This document shows positions 59,185 to 64,000 of a DNA stretch of 64,000 bases, piece by piece. Below the pieces are notes generated by a model. The model did no database searches, was not told where the DNA came from, and saw nothing but the letters and a program-made list of their open reading frames with translations. Origin of the DNA: Catellatospora coxensis (lineage in GTDB: Bacteria > Actinomycetota > Actinomycetes > Mycobacteriales > Micromonosporaceae); contig NZ_BONI01000004.1 in NCBI RefSeq assembly GCF_016862635.1, forward strand, positions 161,999 through 225,998. The letters are read 5' to 3'. The first letter of the stretch is position 1, and each line of letters begins with the position of its first letter. Both the position numbers and the translations under genes were made by a program.

Positions 59185-60282
59185 GTGGGAACCCTGCGCC
59201 GTCGGCCGATTCTGCGTGCCCTCGCGAGGCCGTGTGCCGTTCTCGCGTCTCTGCTCGGCACCGCCGTACTCGCGGCCCCGGCGGCCGCGGACCCGATCGG
59301 GCCGAGCGTCCCGGTCATGGGCATCAAGTCGGTGGGCGACGTCGTCGCCACCCGCGACACGCTGAGCGTGGAGGACGTCGTCCTCGACATCGGCTTCCTG
59401 GGCACGCAGCAGATCAGGTTCCGGTTCGACCTGGTGAACGGGACCCAGCAGGGCGATCCGATCAATTTCCTTGCCGACCAGACCGATCCCGCCTGCCAGA
59501 CGCTGGGCAGCGCACCGGCCACCACCGTCGAGTGCGCCTACACCAGGCAGGTCGTAGCCGGTCAGGTCGAGCAGTTCTCCTTCCAGCACCGCACCTCCCG
59601 GCCGGGACCGGTCGGCTTCCCCTCGGTCCGGATGACCGTGTCCGTCGGTGAGCTGTCGATGGGGCAGACGTTGCGGCCCGCGCGGGTCAAGCCGGAAGCA
59701 GATCTCGTGGTGACGGTCGCCGGGCCGGCTCGCGGGCAGGTCGGTGAGGTTGCCATGTTCGAGTGGACTCTCGCCAACGTCGGGCTGGACCCGGTATGGG
59801 AGAGCGCGGGTCTGGTCAAGCTGACCGCGCCCGCCGGAACCGAGTTCCCGCCGCTCGCGCAGATCGCGGTGCCGGACGACCTCACCTGCAATCCCCGCTC
59901 CGCGACCAAGACTGCCATCAGTTGCTGGTTCCTGGTCGTCGAGCCCGGTGCGGCCGACGCCCGGCGAGTGTCCTGGCCGTTGAAGATCGTCTCGTCGCGG
60001 GTCGGTGAGGGCAGCGTCGTCGCGCAGCTGGCCAACATGACCGGCGTGCAGCCCGAGGGCGACTTCGCGGATCCGACGCCCGGCAACAACAACGCCGTGG
60101 TGCGGGTGGTGGTGGCGCCTTCCGGTCAGCCGAACCCCGGTGATTCCGTGAGCCCGTCGCCCGGCGACGGCCAGCTGGCCAACACCGGCACCAACACGTT
60201 CCTCGTCATCGGTATCGGCTTGGTCGTCGTCCTGCTGGGTGCGGTGCTGGTCGCGGCGACCCGCCGACGCATGGCAGCGTGA
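59185..60282 (+). CDS. LAxTG-anchored cell-surface protein
   Basis: 365 aa from GTG 59185 behind GGGGGAAG; upstream in-frame starts lack ribosome sites. Signal peptide to about PAAA-DP (~residue 35). The external part has two beta-sandwich (CARDB/DUF11-like) regions: PVMGIKSVGDVVATRDTLSVEDVVLDIGFLGTQQI and DLVVTVAGPARGQVGEVAMFEWTLANVGLDPVWES. A Pro/Ser/Gly linker leads to the sorting signal LANTG, then membrane helix FLVIGIGLVVVLLGAVLVAA and a basic tail TRRRMAA. LAxTG is the motif of class E sortase substrates in actinobacteria, so this should be covalently attached to peptidoglycan. Ligand unknown. Confidence 0.8.
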   Translation: MGTLRRRPILRALARPCAVLASLLGTAVLAAPAAADPIGPSVPVMGIKSVGDVVATRDTLSVEDVVLDIGFLGTQQIRFRFDLVNGTQQGDPINFLADQTDPACQTLGSAPATTVECAYTRQVVAGQVEQFSFQHRTSRPGPVGFPSVRMTVSVGELSMGQTLRPARVKPEADLVVTVAGPARGQVGEVAMFEWTLANVGLDPVWESAGLVKLTAPAGTEFPPLAQIAVPDDLTCNPRSATKTAISCWFLVVEPGAADARRVSWPLKIVSSRVGEGSVVAQLANMTGVQPEGDFADPTPGNNNAVVRVVVAPSGQPNPGDSVSPSPGDGQLANTGTNTFLVIGIGLVVVLLGAVLVAATRRRMAA

Positions 60283-60374
60283 CCGGTCGCTCGTGACCGT
60301 GGCGGCGGCCGGTTGAACCTGATCACGGCCGGTTCCCGCAGCACATCCTCTCTATAGCGCTCGACATTCCGTCG

Positions 60375-60409
60375 CTGAAGCGGCCGCCGGTTTCCGGCGG
60401 CCGCTTCAG
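60375..60409 (+). terminator. Perfect 16-bp hairpin terminator
   Basis: CTGAAGCGGCCGCCGG (60375-60390) pairs with 60394-60409 around a 3-base TTT loop, ~90 bases after the LAxTG gene. Confidence 0.75.
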
Positions 60410-60465
60410 TGTTGAAGGTGGCATACGGTCCGCGGTCACCCGGGGTGCTTTCCGCTCGGTATTGA

Positions 60466-60518
60466 GTGTTGCTAGGTACCGGTAGCTAGTGCTACTTTAT
60501 AGCGGTACCTAGCAACAC
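60466..60518. promoter_or_regulatory. PadR-type operator: perfect 16-bp arms flanking a promoter
   Basis: GTGTTGCTAGGTACCG (60466-60481) is the exact reverse complement of 60503-60518, with 21 bases between. Each arm includes GGTACC. TTGCTA (60469-60474), 18 bases, TACTTT (60493-60498) form a promoter between and under the arms. The gene starting at 60626 encodes PadR, so this is the probable autoregulatory site; PadR dimers bind such paired boxes. Confidence 0.7.
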
Positions 60519-60590
60519 CGAGTAGTGGCTGTTCGGCTGCTCGGCAGGTCGACACATGGTCACGGGAACGCCGAAGAAGGGACAACACGC

Positions 60591-60638
60591 ATGAGTGCTT
60601 CTCTTCCCGGCAAAGAAGGGCCGCTATGGAGAATCTGA
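60591..60638 (+). CDS. Possible 15-aa leader peptide overlapping padR
   Basis: ATG 60591 with AGAAGG at 60575-60580 opens a 16-codon frame that ends (TGA 60636-60638) 13 bases inside the padR coding sequence, in a different frame. Translation of it would pass over padR's own ribosome site (GAAGGG). Confidence 0.3.
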   Translation: MSASLPGKEGPLWRI

Positions 60639-60952
60639 CGGAGATGCTGAAGGGCACCCTGGAGGGCTGCGTGCTTCAGATCATCAGCGGCGAGGAGACC
60701 TACGGATACGCGATCACGCGCCGCCTGAACGACCTGGGCTTCGCCGACGTCGTCGAGGGCACGGTCTACACGATCTTGCTCCGGCTGGAGAAGAACGGGC
60801 GCGTCCAGGTGACGAAACGGCCGTCCGAGGTGGGCCCGCCACGCAAGTTCTACACGCTCAACGACGCCGGCCGCGAAGAACTCGCGTCGTTCTGGGCGAG
60901 ATGGCAGTACGTCTCAGCACGCATCGACAGTCTGAAGGAGGGCGGGAGATGA
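60626..60952 (+). CDS. PadR-family transcriptional regulator
   Basis: 108 aa from ATG 60626 behind GAAGGG. PadR winged helix: MLKGTLEGCVLQIISGEETYGYAITRRLNDLGFADVVEGTVYTILLRLEKNGRVQV with the conserved Tyr-Gly-Tyr and the wing KRPSEVGPPRKFYTLNDAGREEL, plus a short C-terminal dimer helix (FWARWQYVSARIDSLKEG). PadR proteins of this short type repress drug ABC transporters and themselves. Overlaps the next gene by ATGA, and the operon runs on to an ABC exporter. Confidence 0.9.
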   Translation: MENLTEMLKGTLEGCVLQIISGEETYGYAITRRLNDLGFADVVEGTVYTILLRLEKNGRVQVTKRPSEVGPPRKFYTLNDAGREELASFWARWQYVSARIDSLKEGGR

Positions 60953-61305
60953 GCTTCTGGGAGACCATCACCGGCAGCGATCTCACCCGGGAGTTTAAGG
61001 CGTTCGAGGTCCGGGCGCAGGCGTTGCCGGCCGAGCACCGGGCGGCATGGGAGCAGATCAAGAACAACCTCTTCCTGTACGGCAGTTTCACGGGCCGCAA
61101 CCTGATGCCGATCCTCGACTCCGCGCTCGGGCTGCTCGAGGAGACGGCGGCGGACGGGCAGGGCATCGGCGAGGTGCTGGGCGAGGACATCCCGGGCTTC
61201 TGTGCGGCGCTGGCCGGCGGAGAGGGGGCCCGCACCTACCGGGACCGGTGGCGCGAGCAGTTGAACAGGAACGTCGCAAGGAAACTGGGCCGGCTGGGAG
61301 GCTGA
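60949..61305 (+). CDS. DUF1048 family protein, copy 1
   Basis: 118 aa from ATG 60949, coupled to padR. Helical protein with the family pattern LPAEHRAAWEQIKNNLFLYGSFTGRNLMPILDSALGLLEETAADGQGIGEVLGEDIPGFCAAL. DUF1048 proteins are short, four-helix, cytoplasmic and nearly always linked to PadR genes; function unknown, perhaps effector modules for PadR or ATPase partners. Confidence 0.85.
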   Translation: MSFWETITGSDLTREFKAFEVRAQALPAEHRAAWEQIKNNLFLYGSFTGRNLMPILDSALGLLEETAADGQGIGEVLGEDIPGFCAALAGGEGARTYRDRWREQLNRNVARKLGRLGG

Positions 61306-61306
61306 C

Positions 61307-61633
61307 GTGGGAATCCAGGACATCATCGAGGGCAAGAGGCAGTGGCGGGCGCACGTGGCCCGGGTCAAGGCGCTGCCGCCGGACTACCAGATCGTCTACA
61401 AGGAGATGCAGAAGTACCTGTTCAAGGTCGGACCGATCGATCTTGTCGACGGCGGCCTGCTTCCCGGGATCGTCGACTTCTTCGAGACGGGCGTGGCCGA
61501 CGGCAAGGGGGTGCTGGAACTCATCGGCCCCGACGTCGCGGCCTTCTGCGACGACCTGATCAAGGACTCGCGCACCTACGCGGACGTCTACCAGGAGTCC
61601 ATCAACGTGAAGCCCGGCACCGCCGAGAAGTGA
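61307..61633 (+). CDS. DUF1048 family protein, copy 2
   Basis: 108 aa from GTG 61307, one base after the previous stop. Same helical pattern with clear family residues: LPPDYQIVYKEMQKYLFKVGPIDLVDGGLLPGIVDFFETGVADGKGVLELIGPDVAAFCDDLIKDSRTY. The two copies are probably an ancient duplication and may form a heterodimer. A 215-base gap separates it from the ABC ATPase; the gap holds a short open stretch (reading ALFLGGGVAVEFGQDVRGIL on the plus strand) without a start signal. Confidence 0.85.
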   Translation: MGIQDIIEGKRQWRAHVARVKALPPDYQIVYKEMQKYLFKVGPIDLVDGGLLPGIVDFFETGVADGKGVLELIGPDVAAFCDDLIKDSRTYADVYQESINVKPGTAEK

Positions 61634-61848
61634 CCTGCCGCCCCTTCGTGCGGCTCTGTTCCTGGGCGGCGGTGTCGCCGTCGAGTTCGGCCAGGATGTC
61701 CGCGGCATCCTGGCGGCCGAAAGCGCCGATCGGCGCAGCTGAATTCCCCGTGCTCGGCAACCCACTCGACCAGCTGGTCGAGCGAGTCGTGCTGCCCGCA
61801 TCGGCTTCACCCGACCAATGTCGATCGTCGATCAGGGAGACCACCCCC

Positions 61849-62616
61849 ATGGACACCCCACCCCCCGCCGTCCACGTCAGCGGACTGCGCAAGTCGTACG
61901 GAACACTCGAAGTCCTCAAAGGCGTGGACTTCGCCGTCGCCTCAGGCAGCATCTTCGCGCTGCTCGGCTCCAACGGGGCCGGCAAGACCACCGTCGTACG
62001 TATCCTGTCCACGCTGCTCAAACCGGATGCCGGCAGCGCGTCCGTCGCAGGGCACGACGTCGTGGCCGAGCCCGAGCGGGTCCGCGAGTCGATCAGCCTG
62101 ACCGGCCAGTTCGCCGCGGTCGACCAGATCCTCACCGGCCGGGAGAACCTCATCATGGTCGCCAGACTGCGCCAGGTGAAGAACCCGGGCCGGGTCGCCG
62201 ACGACCTGCTCGCCCGGTTCGGCCTCACCGACGCCGGAGCCCGCCGGGTGGCGACCTACTCCGGTGGCATGCGCCGCCGCCTCGACATCGCCATGAGCCT
62301 CATCGGCGACCCGAAGGTCATCTTCCTCGACGAGCCGACCACCGGCCTGGACCCCGAGGCCCGCATCGAGGTGTGGAAGGAGATCCAGGCCCTGGCCGAC
62401 AGCGGCACCACGGTCCTGCTGACCACGCAGTACCTGGAGGAGGCCGAGAAGCTGGCCGACCGGATCGCGATCCTGCACCAGGGCGTCATCATCGTCTCCG
62501 GCACCCTGGCCGACCTGCGCCGGCTGCTGCCCGCCGCCAAGGCCGAACTCGTCGAACGCCAACCCACCCTGGAGGAGATCTTCCTCGCCGTCGTCGCCGA
62601 CAAGGAGCAGCAGTGA
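61849..62616 (+). CDS. ABC transporter ATP-binding protein (DrrA-like)
   Basis: 255 aa from ATG 61849 behind AGGGAGA. Walker A GSNGAGKTT, Q-loop in ISLTGQFAAVDQ, signature YSGGMRRRLDIAMSL, Walker B VIFLDEPTTGLDP, and H-loop region TVLLTTQYLEEAEKLADRI (the switch His is Gln, as in DrrA). C-terminal extension ends in QPTLEEIFLAVV, the DrrA-type regulatory tail. Drives export with the membrane protein encoded next. Confidence 0.92.
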   Translation: MDTPPPAVHVSGLRKSYGTLEVLKGVDFAVASGSIFALLGSNGAGKTTVVRILSTLLKPDAGSASVAGHDVVAEPERVRESISLTGQFAAVDQILTGRENLIMVARLRQVKNPGRVADDLLARFGLTDAGARRVATYSGGMRRRLDIAMSLIGDPKVIFLDEPTTGLDPEARIEVWKEIQALADSGTTVLLTTQYLEEAEKLADRIAILHQGVIIVSGTLADLRRLLPAAKAELVERQPTLEEIFLAVVADKEQQ

Positions 62617-63374
62617 GCGCGCACGTCCTCAGCAACACCGGTGTCATGCTCGGCCGCTCGATCCGGCACGTCACCCGCAGCATGGACACCATCATCACCG
62701 TCACGATCATGCCGATCGCGTTCATGCTGCTGTTCCGGTACGTGTTCGGCGGCGCGATCCAGGCCGGCACCGGAAACTACACCAACTACCTGATGCCCGG
62801 CATCCTGCTCATCGCCATCGCCAGCGGCATCTCGTACACCGGCTTCCGGCTGTTCAACGACATGCAGAGCGGCATCTTCGAACGGTTCCACTCCATGCCG
62901 ATCGCGCGGTCCGCGGTGCTGTGGGGGCACGTGCTGACCTCGGTGGTCTCCAACGCCATCTCCGCGGTGGTCATCGTCGCCGTCGGGCTGCTGATGGGGT
63001 TCCGCACCTCGGCCGGAGTCCTCGCCTGGCTGGCCGTGGCCGGGATCCTGGTCCTGTTCACGCTGTCGCTGACCTGGGTCGCGATGATCGCCGGGCTCGC
63101 GGCGTCGTCGACCGACGGCGCCACCGCGTTCTCGTACCCGCTGATCTTCCTGCCCTTCCTCAGCTCGGCGTTCGTGCCCACGGCCACCATGCCGGGGCCG
63201 GTGCGGGCCTTCGCCGAGAACCAGCCCGTCACCTCGATCGTCAACGCGATCCGGGCGCTGTTCGATCAGCAGCCCGTCGGCAACGACATCTGGATCGCGC
63301 TCGGCTGGTGCGCCGGCATCCTCGTCGTCGCCTACGCGTTCGCGATGCGCGTCTACCGCCGCAAGATCGCCTGA
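62613..63374 (+). CDS. ABC-2 type transporter permease (DrrB-like)
   Basis: 253 aa from GTG 62613, overlapping the ATPase stop by GTGA, ribosome site AAGGAG. Six helices with the ABC-2 signature region NDMQSGIFERFHSMPIARSAVLWGHVLTS and the conserved FLPFLSSAFVPTATMPGPVRAFAENQPVTSIVNAIRAL. Forms a homodimeric drug or lipid exporter with the DrrA-like ATPase; substrate unknown. Terminator follows. Confidence 0.92.
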   Translation: MSAHVLSNTGVMLGRSIRHVTRSMDTIITVTIMPIAFMLLFRYVFGGAIQAGTGNYTNYLMPGILLIAIASGISYTGFRLFNDMQSGIFERFHSMPIARSAVLWGHVLTSVVSNAISAVVIVAVGLLMGFRTSAGVLAWLAVAGILVLFTLSLTWVAMIAGLAASSTDGATAFSYPLIFLPFLSSAFVPTATMPGPVRAFAENQPVTSIVNAIRALFDQQPVGNDIWIALGWCAGILVVAYAFAMRVYRRKIA

Positions 63375-63388
63375 AGGATCCGACCCGG

Positions 63389-63410
63389 GCCGCCCGCCAC
63401 CGCGGGCGGC
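63389..63410 (+). terminator. Perfect 9-bp hairpin terminator
   Basis: GCCGCCCGC (63389-63397) pairs with GCGGGCGGC (63402-63410) around a 4-base loop, 15 bases after the permease stop. Confidence 0.65.
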
Positions 63411-63901
63411 TCCACCCCTCCGTCGCGCCCGCGGCAGGTCCAAGTGCTCGGCCTGGTCACCGACGAACTGTGTCGTCGCTCTCGTGTCGGTCCTGGCGCT
63501 CGCGGTCGCCGTGCTGCGGTAGCGCCGAGGGCCGGCCGGTGTATGCGCGGCGTCAAGAACCCCGGATCCGGCGTAGTGATCGCGTCAAGAAGCTACCTGA
63601 ACGGGGACGCGCGAGCTTCGATTGCCGAACACGGCCGGCACCTGGCCGTCCCCGGTTTGTGCGATCTCCGTGCCACTCTGCCGCAACAGGACGGCAAGAT
63701 CCCCAAGCAGAACCGCAGCTGAGAACATCGGCACCAGCCGCCCGGCGGGAGGCGTTCCGCCAGCCCGCCGGGCGCGCCACCGGCCGTCCCGGTCCCGGTG
63801 GCGGCCGCCGAGTTTTGACGAAATCTTGACGACCACGCCCTCGGTTACCGGCCTATCGTTTCCAAGGCTCATCAACGGTTCGACTCGGGCATCAGGCGGA
63901 T
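63411..63901. other. Intergenic region upstream of the last gene
   Basis: No supported gene. A short hydrophobic frame ending near 63523 has no start codon. The 3' part contains the direct repeat TTGACGA (63814 and 63825 area) and AGGCGG just before 63902, consistent with promoter and ribosome site of the gene that follows. Confidence 0.4.
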
Positions 63902-64000
63902 ATGAACGACACGACAGCGGCCGAAGCGATCGAATACGCCATTCCCGATACCGTCGGGGCTCCCGGGTCGGCGTCGAAGCCGCCCGGCCGGTTCACCGGC
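63902..64000 (+). CDS. Unidentified protein, N-terminal 33 residues only
   Basis: ATG 63902 preceded by AGGCGG. The visible start MNDTTAAEAIEYAIPDTVG is followed by a Gly/Ser/Pro-rich stretch and then runs off the window. No signal peptide in the visible part; too short for assignment. Confidence 0.5.
   Translation, partial: MNDTTAAEAIEYAIPDTVGAPGSASKPPGRFTG

Noticed and set aside
61634..61848. Small gene between DUF1048 and the ABC ATPase
   Set aside because: An open stretch reads plausible residues in two frames, but none has a start plus ribosome site; left as intergenic.
63375..63535. Hydrophobic short frame (VALVSVLALAVAVL) after the DrrB-like gene
   Set aside because: No start codon or ribosome site; probably noise or a decayed end.
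1..64000. rRNA, tRNA, insertion sequence, prophage or CRISPR array
   Set aside because: No transposase, integrase or phage structural gene, no direct-repeat/spacer series and no cloverleaf was recognised by eye; a tRNAscan and CRISPR search would settle it.

Overview
The window is very G+C-rich DNA (roughly 70% by eye) with G/C in nearly every third codon position, GTG/ATG starts, frequent 4-base GTGA/ATGA stop-start overlaps and long perfect-stem terminators without T-tracts. With many secreted, carbohydrate-binding hydrolases, a LAL-type LuxR giant, a PopR-ClpP-ClpP set and an LAxTG cell-wall protein, this points to a filamentous soil actinobacterium, most likely Micromonosporaceae (inference; no rRNA or core marker is present). 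I see no rRNA, tRNA, CRISPR, insertion sequence or prophage; it reads as chromosomal, accessory-rich DNA.

Layout. 1-2951: end of an operon entering from the left (SDR reductase, DUF3419/BtaA-like aminocarboxypropyl transferase, GNAT). 3145-4938: secreted pectate lyase with CBM2. 5111-8089: cis-prenyl transferase, a Vps62-like plus aerolysin-like putative pore-former, and an unknown beta-propeller-like protein. 8628-12095: giant secreted PA14/propeller/2xCBM32/DUF1080 protein. 12327-16606: VOC protein, NmrA-like protein, LAL regulator. 17026-20564: tandem epoxide hydrolases, methionine aminopeptidase and a tiny lipoprotein. 20572-23080: ArsR regulator divergent from a short P450-like gene and a PEP mutase/ICL-family gene. 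23201-27073: secreted repeat protein, aldo/keto reductase, ArsR-type regulator divergent from an MFS exporter. 27279-31422: GNAT, ThiF-like enzyme, second GNAT, ATP-grasp protein, uridine-kinase-like protein. 31460-34380: two-component system with a shared 11-bp-periodic direct-repeat box in front of it and of a small secreted Asp-rich protein gene. 34535-37227: small genes including a CoaD-like protein and an APH-family kinase.

37413-44015 is a sugar-acquisition region: an ABC importer (binding lipoprotein, two permeases, no ATPase) with a vanadium-haloperoxidase-like secreted enzyme downstream, divergent from a GH27 alpha-galactosidase with a ricin-type lectin. 44143-45747: PopR-like regulator, ending in an ssrA-like YALAA tail, convergent with two clpP genes. 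46257-53774: HYR-repeat surface protein, DoxX-like membrane protein, GH26-like secreted hydrolase, and a GH2 enzyme with two AbfB lectin domains behind a palindromic operator. 53905-55827: three-gene operon with a WXG100-like large protein, probably type VII secretion related. 55947-60282: secreted cyclophilin, HEAT-repeat protein, LAxTG-anchored protein. 60466-63374: PadR regulator with a large inverted-repeat operator, two DUF1048 proteins and a DrrAB-type ABC exporter. A gene starts at 63902 and runs out of the window.

The common theme is plant-polymer foraging by secreted modular enzymes, each apparently under a local repressor/operator pair, mixed with small detoxification and export modules. 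The less explained loci are the DUF3419 operon, the aerolysin-like protein, the ThiF/ATP-grasp locus and the WXG100-like operon.
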